Positions 8,350 to 17,183 of a DNA stretch of 64,000 bases are shown here, in pieces (the stretch's first letter is position 1; every line of letters begins with the position of its first letter). Made by a program: the position numbers and the translations under genes. A model generated the notes under the pieces. That model saw only the letters and a list, made by a program, of their open reading frames with translations. It made no database searches and was not told where the DNA came from. The stretch is from an uncultured Verrucomicrobia subdivision 3 bacterium. Lineage in GTDB: Bacteria > Verrucomicrobiota > Verrucomicrobiia > Limisphaerales > UBA11358. Location of the stretch: positions 62,001 to 126,000 of the forward strand of contig CAILMI010000012.1 of assembly GCA_903835255.1 (NCBI GenBank), read 5' to 3'.

Positions 8350-10362
8350 ATGCAAGTCACTTCCCTCATCAGCCAGACCGGACATCACGAGCATGGTGAC
8401 GGGTGCGGCTGCGGCCACGACCACGAACATTCGGTGGTGCACCTGTGGCAGGCCATCACCGGCGTGGTCTTCGTCCTCAACGCCTATGTGGTGGACGGAT
8501 TGTTCCAGCAGGGCGGCACCATTGCCAGCGCCAGCGCCATGATTGGCGCGGTGATCCTTGGCTACCCCATCCTGCAGACGGCCGTCAAGGATCTGCGCCG
8601 CGGCCGGCTGAGCATCAACGAGCTCGTCGCCATCGCCGTGCTCGCCGCCTTCGCCTCGGAGGATTACAAGACCGCCGGCATCGTCGCCTTCTTCATGCTC
8701 ATCGGCGAAATCATTGAAACCCGCACCGCGGAAGGCGCGCGCGATTCAATTGAATCGCTCATCAAACTCACCCCCACCAAAGCGCGGCGCCTCCGGAAAG
8801 ACGGCGGGGAAGAAGAGATCGCCGCCAGCCAGCTCGCGGTCGGCGATGTCATCCGCATCCGGCCGGGCGACAACGTCGCGGCGGACGGCCTGATCGTGAA
8901 CGGGCAGGGCTCGTTCAATCAGGCCACCATCACCGGCGAATCCCTGCCCGCCGACAAGAAAGCCGGCGACGATGTTTTCGCCGGCACGCAAAACCTCACC
9001 GGCGTGCTGGAGATCCGCGTCACTCGCGCCGGGACCGACACGACCTTGGGCCGTGTGCGCGAGCTGATCATTGCCGCAGAGCAGACCAAATTGCCAATCC
9101 AGAAAATCGTGGATCAGTACATGGGGTTTTACACGCCGCTGGTGCTGGTCATCGGAGCGCTCGTCTGGGCGTTCACTCATGACCTGAGCCGCGTCATCGC
9201 TGTTTTCGTTGTCTCCTGTCCGTGCGCGTTTATTCTGGCGACCCCGACAGCCATGGTGGCGGCGCTGTCGGCGGCGGCGCGTCTGGGGATTCTGATCAAG
9301 AATGTGGCCGACATCGAGCTGGCCGCAAAGATCAACGCGTTCGTGTTCGACAAGACCGGAACGCTGACGACCGGTCAGCTGGCCGTCAGCCGCCTGATGC
9401 CGATCGGAGAGACGAAGCCCGCCGAACTGCTGCGCTTCGCCGCCTCCGCCGAAAAATACAGCAATCATCCGACCGCGAAGGCGCTCGCGAAGCTGGCGGG
9501 CGAAGCGGGGGTGCCGCTGGTCGAGCCGGGGAATTTTTCCGAAGCCGCCGGGCGCGGCGTGACGGCGCATATCGATGGCGCCGTCGTTTTGGTCGGCCGT
9601 GCGCAATGGCTCAAGGACAATGGCGTGACGGAATCATTCCTGAAATCCGTTGACCTCGACGAGGCGGAAGGCTGGAGCCTGATTTTTGTCGCGCGCGACG
9701 GTCACTGCATCGGCTGGATCGGCTTGCAGGATCAGACGCGCCCGGAGGCCGCGGAGGCGCTTGCGGATTTGAAGGCTGCCGGGGTGCGGCGGATCGCCAT
9801 GATTTCCGGCGACCGGCAGGCCGTGGCCACCCGGGTCGCCGCCGAGATCGGTTGCGCGGAGGCCCAAGGCGATTGCCTGCCGCAGACCAAGGTGGAATTC
9901 GTGCGCGCCATGAAGCTCAAGGGCTATACGGTCGCGGTCATCGGGGATGGCGTGAATGACGCGCCGGCGCTGGCGGCTGGGGACCTCGGCATCGCGATGG
10001 GCGCGGCGGGCAGCGAGGTGGCCATCCACAGTGCGACGATTGCGCTCATGAACAACGATCTCCGGCGCTTGCCGTTCCTCGTGAAGCTGTCACGCAGCAC
10101 GCGCGCGGTCATCAATCAGAATTTTGCGTTCGGCGTCGCCTTCATCATCGTCGGGCTGGCGGCGTCGGCGTTCGGCTTCATCGGCCCCATCACCGCCGCC
10201 CTGCTGCATGTGGCCGGCACGCTCATTGTGGTTTTCAACAGCGCGCGACTGGTGCGCAAAGGCGAAGAGCTCGAGCATTTTCATTCCGAGGCGGTCGCGG
10301 ACACGCGCGGCCCCGGCTCGCCTTCGAAACCCGCGGGCGAATGGATGCCGAAGACGGTGTGA
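8350..10362 (+). CDS. Heavy-metal translocating P-type ATPase (P1B)
   Basis: A 670-residue metal pump. It has actuator motif TGES (195-198), membrane metal site CPC (290-292), phosphorylation motif DKTGT (Asp334), the SNHPTA motif with His373, and hinge GDGVNDAP (532-539). There is no N-terminal HMA (GMTCxxC) domain. Instead residues 12-27 form a His/Cys-rich tract (HHEHGDGCGCGHDHEH), suggesting metal buffering. The CPC motif allows Cu+, Zn2+, Cd2+ or Pb2+. The last helix has LLHVAGTLIVVFNSARL, which resembles neither the standard CopA nor the ZntA signature, so the metal is left open. It lies within a run of SPFH and ABC genes on the same strand. Confidence 0.93.
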   Translation: MQVTSLISQTGHHEHGDGCGCGHDHEHSVVHLWQAITGVVFVLNAYVVDGLFQQGGTIASASAMIGAVILGYPILQTAVKDLRRGRLSINELVAIAVLAAFASEDYKTAGIVAFFMLIGEIIETRTAEGARDSIESLIKLTPTKARRLRKDGGEEEIAASQLAVGDVIRIRPGDNVAADGLIVNGQGSFNQATITGESLPADKKAGDDVFAGTQNLTGVLEIRVTRAGTDTTLGRVRELIIAAEQTKLPIQKIVDQYMGFYTPLVLVIGALVWAFTHDLSRVIAVFVVSCPCAFILATPTAMVAALSAAARLGILIKNVADIELAAKINAFVFDKTGTLTTGQLAVSRLMPIGETKPAELLRFAASAEKYSNHPTAKALAKLAGEAGVPLVEPGNFSEAAGRGVTAHIDGAVVLVGRAQWLKDNGVTESFLKSVDLDEAEGWSLIFVARDGHCIGWIGLQDQTRPEAAEALADLKAAGVRRIAMISGDRQAVATRVAAEIGCAEAQGDCLPQTKVEFVRAMKLKGYTVAVIGDGVNDAPALAAGDLGIAMGAAGSEVAIHSATIALMNNDLRRLPFLVKLSRSTRAVINQNFAFGVAFIIVGLAASAFGFIGPITAALLHVAGTLIVVFNSARLVRKGEELEHFHSEAVADTRGPGSPSKPAGEWMPKTV

Positions 10363-10402
10363 CCCTCGCCGGCAACTGCTTCAAATTTAAATTCATTGGA
10401 CT

Positions 10403-11617
10403 ATGCCTGTCGCTGAACTCAATCCGCAGTCCGCAGTCCGCAGTCCGCCATCGCCCGGCGAGGTGGTCGTGTCTGTGCGCGGGCTGACGAAGGTGTTTAA
10501 GGATTTCTGGAATCGCCCCAAGGCGCGCGCCGTGGACAACGTGGATTTCGAGGTCCGCCGCGGCGAGGTTTTTGGCCTGCTCGGGCCGAACGGTTCCGGC
10601 AAGTCCACGACCATTAAGCTGCTGCTGGGCCTGCTGAACCCCACGCGCGGGCACATCGAGGTGTTTGGGCATTCGCCCCGGCACGTGCAGACCAAGGCGC
10701 GCTTGGGCTATTTGCCGGAGGAATCCTATCTCTACCGCTATCTCAATTCGCGGGAGACGCTGGATTTTTTTGGCAACCTGTTTCAGCTCTCAAAAGGCGA
10801 CCGGGACAAGCGCGCGGAGCAGCTGCTGGAAATGGTCGGCCTCAGCCGGACCCAGACCCGCGCGGTGGGCGAATTTTCCAAGGGCATGCAGCGCCGCATC
10901 GGACTGGCGCAGGCGCTTATCAATGACCCGGACCTTGTGATCCTGGACGAGCCGACGGCGGGGCTGGATCCGATCGGCTGCCGCGAAGTGAAGGATCTGA
11001 TCCTCGCGCTGGCGCGTCGCGGGAAGACGGTGATCCTGAGCAGCCACCTGCTTTCCGACGTGGAGGACGTGTGCGACCGGGTGGTGATTTATTATGGCGG
11101 AAAAATCCAGGCGGCCGGGACGCTCAAGGAGCTGCTCGCCGTGCCGGATACGGTGCGCATCACCTCGCCGGTGCTCCCGCGGGAAACCCTGGAACAGGTT
11201 TTAGCCCTCCTTCGCCGGGACCTATCCCATGGCGAGGTGCGCGTGGACAACCCCACCCAGAACCTGGAGAGCTACTTTCTCGATGTGGTGCGCAAGGCGC
11301 GCGCGGCGCAGGAAACCAGCGGCGCCCAGTCCGGCGCTCGCGTGGCCGAGTACCTGCGCGGGGGGCTGGAGGTCCGGCCGGCGGCGGCAAAGGTCTTGGA
11401 ACGGCTGACCCAGGTTTCCCCGCCGCCTGCCCCGGCGAATATTCCTGAACCGGTCCGCCCGGCCGTGGATGACAAAAAACTGGAGGCGCTGTCTCAACCC
11501 GGCGGGCCGTCGCCGTTGATGGAACTGCCCGCCAACGCTGTTGCGTCGGGGAATCCGGCGGATTTTTCGAAGGCGGATGAGAAGCTTTCGTCGCTGCTTG
11601 GAAAACTGAAACAATGA
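10403..11617 (+). CDS. ABC transporter ATP-binding protein (ABC-2 exporter type) with C-terminal extension
   Basis: 404 residues. Walker A GPNGSGKS is at 61-68, the signature FSKGMQRR at about 158-165 and Walker B LVILDEP at 178-184, followed by AGLDP. The order matches NatA/CcmA-type exporter ATPases. The ATPase core ends near residue 245; about 160 further residues are not ABC sequence, rich in Pro, Ala and Lys, and may bind a partner. The first about 20 residues contain three 7-bp repeats (10424-10444). A GTG at 10463, after the repeats and just before the ABC fold begins, is a plausible alternative start. Partners are likely the permeases at 3352 and 11699. Confidence 0.88.
   Translation: MPVAELNPQSAVRSPPSPGEVVVSVRGLTKVFKDFWNRPKARAVDNVDFEVRRGEVFGLLGPNGSGKSTTIKLLLGLLNPTRGHIEVFGHSPRHVQTKARLGYLPEESYLYRYLNSRETLDFFGNLFQLSKGDRDKRAEQLLEMVGLSRTQTRAVGEFSKGMQRRIGLAQALINDPDLVILDEPTAGLDPIGCREVKDLILALARRGKTVILSSHLLSDVEDVCDRVVIYYGGKIQAAGTLKELLAVPDTVRITSPVLPRETLEQVLALLRRDLSHGEVRVDNPTQNLESYFLDVVRKARAAQETSGAQSGARVAEYLRGGLEVRPAAAKVLERLTQVSPPPAPANIPEPVRPAVDDKKLEALSQPGGPSPLMELPANAVASGNPADFSKADEKLSSLLGKLKQ
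10424..10444 (+). repeat. Three tandem copies of heptamer CCGCAGT inside the ABC ATPase 5' end
   Basis: CCGCAGT occurs three times in a row and is followed by a partial CCGCC. Because seven is not a multiple of three, gain or loss of a copy would shift the reading frame between the ATG at 10403 and the ATPase core, although a GTG at 10463 would bypass this. Confidence 0.85.
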
Positions 11618-11698
11618 TTTTGACGCGTCCTCTGGGAATGGCCGCTCCTTAAATCCGCCGGCGCCGCGGCACTTTTTAAAATCCGCATCCACGTCTCA

Positions 11699-13087
11699 AT
11701 GCAAAAAATTCTCGCCATTGCCGGGTTGACCTGGAAGGCCGCCTTCCGATTCCGGCTGTTCTTGGTGCTGGCTGGGTTGCTGCTGGCGGCGGTGGTGGCG
11801 TTGCCGCTGCTGATCCAGGATGACGGCACGGCGCGCGGGTTCACCCAGATTCTGCTGACCTACACGCTGGGCGCCATCACCGTGCTGCTGGGGCTGTCCA
11901 CGCTCTGGCTGGCGTGCGGCACGCTGGCGCGCGACATCGAGGAATGTCAGATGCAGGTGGTGGCGACCAAGCCGGTCGCGCGCTGGCAGATTTGGATTGG
12001 CAAATGGCTGGGCATCCTGGCGTTGAACGCGGCATTGCTGGGATTGTCCGGCGGCTGTGTCTATGCCCTCTTAGAGTGGCGGGCCGGAAAACTGCCCGCC
12101 GCCGAACAGCAGGTGCTGCGCGAACAGGTGCTGGTGGCCCGCGGGTCGGCGAAGGAAAACGATCTATCGGCGGAGATTGATGCAGAGACGAAGCGTGTCC
12201 TTCAGGAGCGGCTGAAGAACAGTCCGGTGACGACGGTCGATTTGCCGGAGGTGCAGCGGCAGATCCGGGAACAGGTCAAGGCGGGGTACCAGGTGGTGCA
12301 GCCGGGTTATTCGCGGGTGTGGCGGATCGACCTGGGATTCGCCCGGAATTATTTACAAGGCAAGCCCCTCCAATTGCGGGTGAAGTTTAATGCGGCGCAG
12401 AAAAGCGCGTCCGGCACCTTTCTCGCCCTCTGGCAGGTGGGCGTGCCGGAAACGGCAAAACTGTGGCGCACGGAAACGCCCATGAGCCTGGCCCCGGACG
12501 CGGTCCACGAGTTTCAAGTCCCGGCCAACCTTTTTGATGACCGGGGCGTGCTCACGGTGCTGTTCGCCAATCCCAACAGCACCTCCCTGCTGTTCCCCTT
12601 GGAGGACGGCATGGAAGTGCTGTATCCCGAAGGGGGCTTCGCATTGAATTTCGCGCGCGGGCTGGGGATTATTTTTTGCTGGATGGCGTTGCTCGCGGCG
12701 CTGGGGCTGGCGGCGGCCAGCTTCCTTTCGTTCCATGTCGCGACTTTCTTTTCGCTCGCGATGCTGGTGATCGGCTTGTCCAGCGGCACGCTCGCGGATG
12801 CGGTGGACTCCGGCTCGGTGGCGGCCGGCAATGAGGAGACGGGCGTGGCTGGCTATTCGGGGGCGGATGTGATCTTAATTCCTTTGTTTAAGGGGATGCT
12901 GGCGGTCATCCGGCTGGTGAAGGATTTTTCGCCGGTAGATGCGTTGAGCAGCGGGCGCGCTATCACTTGGGGGGAACTGGGGCGGGCCGTCGGACAGATT
13001 CTGGTCCTGGTCGGCGGGGGATTGGCGCTCGCGGGCATTGCGCTGTTTCAGCGCCGAGAACTGGCGACGGCGCCGGGAACGTCATGA
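11699..13087 (+). CDS. ABC-2 family permease-like membrane protein with large extracytoplasmic domain
   Basis: 462 residues. An N-terminal block of about three membrane segments (18-140) includes LACGTLARDIEECQMQVVATKPVARWQIWIGKWLG, the ABC-2 family signature around the first cytoplasmic loop. A soluble domain of about 180 residues (about 145-310) with beta-type sequence comes next. Three or four more membrane segments (about 315-450) follow. This permease-insert-permease layout resembles GldG/NosY-like exporters. It is 81 bp after the ABC ATPase gene and overlaps the next gene by ATGA (13084-13087), so these three genes form a translationally coupled unit. The substrate is unknown. Confidence 0.78.
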   Translation: MQKILAIAGLTWKAAFRFRLFLVLAGLLLAAVVALPLLIQDDGTARGFTQILLTYTLGAITVLLGLSTLWLACGTLARDIEECQMQVVATKPVARWQIWIGKWLGILALNAALLGLSGGCVYALLEWRAGKLPAAEQQVLREQVLVARGSAKENDLSAEIDAETKRVLQERLKNSPVTTVDLPEVQRQIREQVKAGYQVVQPGYSRVWRIDLGFARNYLQGKPLQLRVKFNAAQKSASGTFLALWQVGVPETAKLWRTETPMSLAPDAVHEFQVPANLFDDRGVLTVLFANPNSTSLLFPLEDGMEVLYPEGGFALNFARGLGIIFCWMALLAALGLAAASFLSFHVATFFSLAMLVIGLSSGTLADAVDSGSVAAGNEETGVAGYSGADVILIPLFKGMLAVIRLVKDFSPVDALSSGRAITWGELGRAVGQILVLVGGGLALAGIALFQRRELATAPGTS

Positions 13088-14625
13088 GCCCGCGCGCAAA
13101 AAAAATCCTCTGGCTGCTGCTCGCCGCCGCACTGGTGCTCGGTTCGGGGCAGATGCAGAAGGCCTTGAATCGCGACCGGGAGCGGCTGGGGCTGACGCGG
13201 GTGAGGCCGCTGGACAATGCGCCTCCCGTGCTGGCTTTTACGACGGTTGCGCTGGGCGGCTTCCGCGGCTTGATCGCCAACGTACTTTGGATCCGGGCCA
13301 ACGACCTGCAGCAGGACGACAAGTTTTTCGAGGCGGCGCAGCTGGCCACCTGGATCACCCAGCTGGAGCCGAGTTTCACCCAGGTCTGGCTCTTCCAGGC
13401 CTGGAATATGGCCTATAACATCTCGGTCAAGTTCAAGGAGAATGGGCCCGGCGATTTTTCGGACCGCTGGCGCTGGGTGGAACGCGGCATCGAACTGCTG
13501 CGGGATGACGGCCTGAGCTATAACCCGAACGATACCCTTCTCTATCGCGAGCTGGCCTGGTTTTTTCAGCACAAGATGGGGGCAAACCTTGACGACGGGA
13601 ACCAGTTTTATAAACGGCAATGGGCGGCGGAAATGACGCCGCTGTTCGGCCCGCAGGGAACTAATTTGGACGGCCTGATCCACCCGGCCACCGCCGAAGC
13701 CAGGACTAATGCCCAGGTGCTCCTGCGCAAATACAAAATGGACGCGGCATTCGCGCAGGCCATTGATGATCGCTATGGCCCGCTCGACTGGCGGCTCCCC
13801 GAGGCGCACGCAATTTACTGGGGCGCGCGCGGCCTGGAGGCGGCCCGGGAAAACCCCGGCAAGGTGAAGGCGGATGATCTGATCACCGTGCGCCGCAACA
13901 TCTACCAGTCCATGCTGCAGGCGTTTCATCATGGCCGCATCATCCCAGATCCCTTCAATAAAACCTACGCCCTCGGACCCAACCTGGATTTGATTCCCAA
14001 GGTCAATGACGCCTACGAAATCCTGATGCAGGAGGATCCGGGGAACCGCGACCACATCTCCATCGCCCACCGAAATTTCCTGAGGGATGCGGTTTATTTT
14101 CTTTATGAAGCCAACCGCTTGCGGGAGGCGGCGCGGTGGTTCCATTATCTGGGTGAAAAATATCCTGATAAGCCGATCGTGGAGAACCAGCCGGACTCGC
14201 TGCCCAAGAATCTGACGCTGGATGAGTACGCCGTGGCCGTCGTCCAGATTGACATCGGCGAAACCTCGCAGGAGCGGGTGACGGCTGCGGTGCAGGGCCT
14301 GCTCACCCGGGCCTATTACGAGCTCGCGATCGGTCAGGACGACCGCTATGCCGGATTTAAGCTCATCGCCGGGAAGGTGTACGAAAACTATCAGAAAAAA
14401 ACCGCCTCGGTGAAGAGCAATGCGGGCCGCATTGGCCTGCCGGCCTATGATCTCCTGAATCGCACCGTGCTCAATCAGTTGCTCGACCCAGAGAAGGGCG
14501 CGCCGTTCGCGATGCGCGCCGTGCTGCGCACTCAGTTGGGGATGCCGGCGGAAACCGTCCCGACCCCGTCCGCGCCCGTGACCGGCCCCGGGGAAAGTTC
14601 AACGAACAACGCGCCTGCAAAATAA
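13084..14625 (+). CDS. Membrane-anchored helical-repeat (TPR-like) protein of unknown function
   Basis: Start ATG at 13084 overlaps the preceding TGA, giving 513 residues. Residues about 6-24 are a single membrane anchor (KKILWLLLAAALVLGSGQMQ). The rest is soluble and mainly helical, with pairs such as FFEAAQLATWITQLEPSF and LREAARWFHYLGEKYPDKP that look like degenerate TPR units. It contains no catalytic motif I recognise. The C-terminus is a Pro/Thr/Ser tail. An in-frame open stretch extends 117 bp upstream but overlaps the permease gene and is not expected to be translated. Coupling to the ABC permease suggests it is an extracytoplasmic or scaffolding subunit. Confidence 0.75.
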   Translation: MSPRAKKILWLLLAAALVLGSGQMQKALNRDRERLGLTRVRPLDNAPPVLAFTTVALGGFRGLIANVLWIRANDLQQDDKFFEAAQLATWITQLEPSFTQVWLFQAWNMAYNISVKFKENGPGDFSDRWRWVERGIELLRDDGLSYNPNDTLLYRELAWFFQHKMGANLDDGNQFYKRQWAAEMTPLFGPQGTNLDGLIHPATAEARTNAQVLLRKYKMDAAFAQAIDDRYGPLDWRLPEAHAIYWGARGLEAARENPGKVKADDLITVRRNIYQSMLQAFHHGRIIPDPFNKTYALGPNLDLIPKVNDAYEILMQEDPGNRDHISIAHRNFLRDAVYFLYEANRLREAARWFHYLGEKYPDKPIVENQPDSLPKNLTLDEYAVAVVQIDIGETSQERVTAAVQGLLTRAYYELAIGQDDRYAGFKLIAGKVYENYQKKTASVKSNAGRIGLPAYDLLNRTVLNQLLDPEKGAPFAMRAVLRTQLGMPAETVPTPSAPVTGPGESSTNNAPAK

Positions 14626-14695
14626 ACTCGGACCTCTTCGCACTGGCGTAATGCGCCGTGCGCAAGATTGCTTCACGACCCCGCTCTGGTAGCCT

Positions 14696-16387
14696 GTGGT
14701 GACTGTGACGAAGAATAATTCCAGTTCCAAGCCGTTGCGCGTGGGTTTGATTTCGCTGGGCTGCGCTAAAAACCTGGTGGACGCCGAAATCATGCTCGGC
14801 TCGCTGATGAAGGGCGGGGTGGAGATCACCAACGACGCGTCCTTGGCCGACGCCGTCATCATCAACACCTGCTCCTTCATTGACTCGGCGCAGGAGGAAA
14901 GCGTCGACACGATTCTGGAATCCGTTGAGCTGCGCGAGGCAAACCACCGGGGACAGGCCGTCATCGTCTCCGGCTGCCTTTCGCAGCGGTTCCGCGAGGA
15001 GCTGCCTAAGCTCATGCCCGAGGTGGACGCCTTCATGGGCATTGATCAGGTGGCGCAGGTCGGGGACATCGTGGGCCAAGCTATCGCCAATCGGGCGGGG
15101 AAAGCCCGGGATCCAAAGTCGGAAGCCCGAAGCCGGAAGCAAAAAGTCGTTGGCCGATTGAATGAGCTGGAAAAGAATCGAGATTTCACCGGACATGAAA
15201 AGGAAGAATCCCTCCGCGGCTCGGACAAATTCGGAAAAACAAAAACGGTCCTAGCTTCCAAAGCTTCCCTGCCCGGGCCCCTGCTCGACGTCACCGCGCG
15301 CCCGGTTTTCATCCCGGATTTTGAGACGCCGCGATTCCGTCTCACGCCGAAGCATTTCGCGTATCTGAAAATCGCCGAGGGCTGCAATCACCCGTGTAGT
15401 TTTTGTATCATTCCCCGGATGCGCGGATCGCATCGCAGCCGGACGCAGGCGGATATAGTGCGGGAAGCCCGGGCGCTGATCGCCGATGGCGTGAAGGAGA
15501 TTAACCTGATTTCCCAGGATTCGACGTATTACGGGCTCGATCTTCGACCGAACCACAGCCGCGCGATTTCGTCGCCGGAGAAATTCGCCGCTGCCACCCA
15601 ATCGCTGGCGGCCGATGCCACGACCATCTGCACGCTGTTGCGCGAATTGAATGCGCTCAAGGGCGATTTCTGGATTCGCCTGCTGTACACCCATCCGGCG
15701 CACTGGACGGACGAACTCATCACAACCATCGCCCAGTGCAAGAAAGTCGCCCGCTACGTGGACATTCCGCTGCAGCACATCCACGAGAATATGCTGGAAC
15801 GGATGCGGCGCGAGACGTCGCAGTCGTACATTGTGGATTTGATCCGGCGGATCCGCGCCGGCATCCCCGGCATCGCTTTGCGGACGACGTTCATCGTCGG
15901 TTTCCCCGGCGAGACGGAGGCGAGTTTTCAGGCGCTGCTCGATTTCATCCGTGAGACGCGGTTCGAGCGGCTGGGGGTGTTCACCTATTCCCAGGAAGAC
16001 GGGACGCTTGCGGGCAAGATGGCCGGCCAGATTCCCGATAAGGTGCGCCAGAAGCGGCGAGAGCTCGTGATGGCCGCGCAGCACGAGATCGCCCGGCGGG
16101 TTTCCCAATCCTTCGTGGGCCGTGAGATCAAGGTTGTCGTCGAAGGGGAGGCGAACGCCAAACAATTACAGAGCGCGAATGTCAGCTCCTGGGAGCACGG
16201 CCTCATCCGCGAAACCAGCCGGCCGGCATCCCAGCTGAAAGGCACCTACCTTGTGGCGCGCGGCGAGGCCGATGCCCCGGACATCGACGGTCGTGTTTAT
16301 GTGCGCGGGAAATTGCCAGTGGGCCAATTCGCCACGGTCAAAATTGTCGGCCACACGGATTACGACCTGATCGCGGAACCGGCTTAA
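14696..16387 (+). CDS. rimO: Ribosomal protein S12 methylthiotransferase RimO, with extra insertions
   Basis: Radical-SAM enzyme that methylthiolates Asp88 of ribosomal protein S12. The N-terminal UPF0004 domain (LISLGCAKNLVDAEIMLGSL, INTCSF, VSGC) supplies the second Fe-S cluster cysteines. The radical-SAM motif CNHPCSFC gives Cys230, 234 and 237, and a TRAM domain closes the protein. GTG at 14696 is the start. At 563 residues it is over 100 longer than usual. The surplus sits in three places: about 135-192 between the first two domains, about 285-305, and about 490-520 in the TRAM domain. The first insertion contains a repeat-like tract (15104-15150). All catalytic parts are intact. Confidence 0.93.
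   Translation: MVTVTKNNSSSKPLRVGLISLGCAKNLVDAEIMLGSLMKGGVEITNDASLADAVIINTCSFIDSAQEESVDTILESVELREANHRGQAVIVSGCLSQRFREELPKLMPEVDAFMGIDQVAQVGDIVGQAIANRAGKARDPKSEARSRKQKVVGRLNELEKNRDFTGHEKEESLRGSDKFGKTKTVLASKASLPGPLLDVTARPVFIPDFETPRFRLTPKHFAYLKIAEGCNHPCSFCIIPRMRGSHRSRTQADIVREARALIADGVKEINLISQDSTYYGLDLRPNHSRAISSPEKFAAATQSLAADATTICTLLRELNALKGDFWIRLLYTHPAHWTDELITTIAQCKKVARYVDIPLQHIHENMLERMRRETSQSYIVDLIRRIRAGIPGIALRTTFIVGFPGETEASFQALLDFIRETRFERLGVFTYSQEDGTLAGKMAGQIPDKVRQKRRELVMAAQHEIARRVSQSFVGREIKVVVEGEANAKQLQSANVSSWEHGLIRETSRPASQLKGTYLVARGEADAPDIDGRVYVRGKLPVGQFATVKIVGHTDYDLIAEPA
15104..15150 (+). repeat. GGAAGC-type short degenerate repeat inside rimO
   Basis: Within an extra linker of RimO the DNA runs through three spaced variants of the motif (C)GGAAGC / CCGAAGC (about 15118-15140) and encodes RDPKSEARSRKQKVV, a low-complexity basic stretch. 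It looks like an in-frame insertion of an interspersed short tandem repeat and is similar in style to the heptamers at 10424-10444. Confidence 0.5.
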
Positions 16388-16463
16388 ACCGCCCCGCGGC
16401 ATTTCAAACCAACCAGAATAATTTTCTTGGCGTCTTCGGCGTCTTGGCGGTTAATCTTCCCCT

Positions 16464-17183
16464 ATGGCGACCCTAGTATTTGACATTGAGACGACCGCCC
16501 AGCCGCTCGAGAATTTCGACGAGGCGCAGCAGGAATACCTGTTCCGCGAGGCTGGAAAAATTGCTGATGAGCCGGCGCGGGAGAAGAAGCGCGCCGAGAT
16601 CCAGCAGCTCTTCAGCCTCTGGCCGCTCACGGGCCAGGTCGTCTGCATTGCCATGCTCAACGCGGAAAAGCAGCGCGGCCAAACGCTGTTCCTCGCCGAG
16701 GATTTTGAGGAGGACGCGGAGGAGGCCTCCCCGGTGAAATTCGTCCCCTTTGCGGAGGAGGCGGAATTGCTGACGGCTTTCTGGGATGTGGCCAAACATT
16801 ACGACCAGGTGGTCACCTTCAACGGGCGGGGGTTTGACGTGCCCTTTCTGTACCTGCGGTCGGCGCTGCTCAACGTGCCGATCTCAAAAAAGAACTGGCT
16901 GGGCTATCGTTACGCGGTCGAGCCGCACTGCGATTTGGCGGAGCAGTTCACCTTTTATTCCGTCGGTGGGCAGGGCGGCGCGGCGCGGCGGTTTAACCTG
17001 GATTTTTACTGCAAGGCGTTCGGGATTGAATCCCCCAAAAGCCACGGGGTGACGGGCATGGACGTGAGCGCGCTGATGGCGGAGCAGAAATTTCGCGAGA
17101 TTGCCGACTATTGCCTGCGGGATGTCCGTGCCACGGTGGAGCTGCATAAAATCTGGAAGGAAAGGCTGGCCGGAATCAAATGA
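16464..17183 (+). CDS. DEDDy-type 3'-5' exonuclease / PolB-exonuclease-like RNase H fold protein
   Basis: 239 residues. MATLVFDIETT supplies the first acidic pair (Asp7, Glu9). TFNGRGFDVPFLYLR is the second exonuclease motif with its Asp, and YCLRDV is the third, with the Y-x3-D spacing of DEDDy enzymes. The layout matches the 'predicted 3'-5' exonuclease related to the PolB exonuclease domain' family. It probably removes nucleotides from single-stranded DNA or RNA ends; the substrate is not shown. The 76 bp upstream contain the phrase GGCGTCTTCGGCGTCTTGGC, seemingly an interspersed repeat. It overlaps the following gene by ATGA (17180-17183). Confidence 0.82.
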   Translation: MATLVFDIETTAQPLENFDEAQQEYLFREAGKIADEPAREKKRAEIQQLFSLWPLTGQVVCIAMLNAEKQRGQTLFLAEDFEEDAEEASPVKFVPFAEEAELLTAFWDVAKHYDQVVTFNGRGFDVPFLYLRSALLNVPISKKNWLGYRYAVEPHCDLAEQFTFYSVGGQGGAARRFNLDFYCKAFGIESPKSHGVTGMDVSALMAEQKFREIADYCLRDVRATVELHKIWKERLAGIK

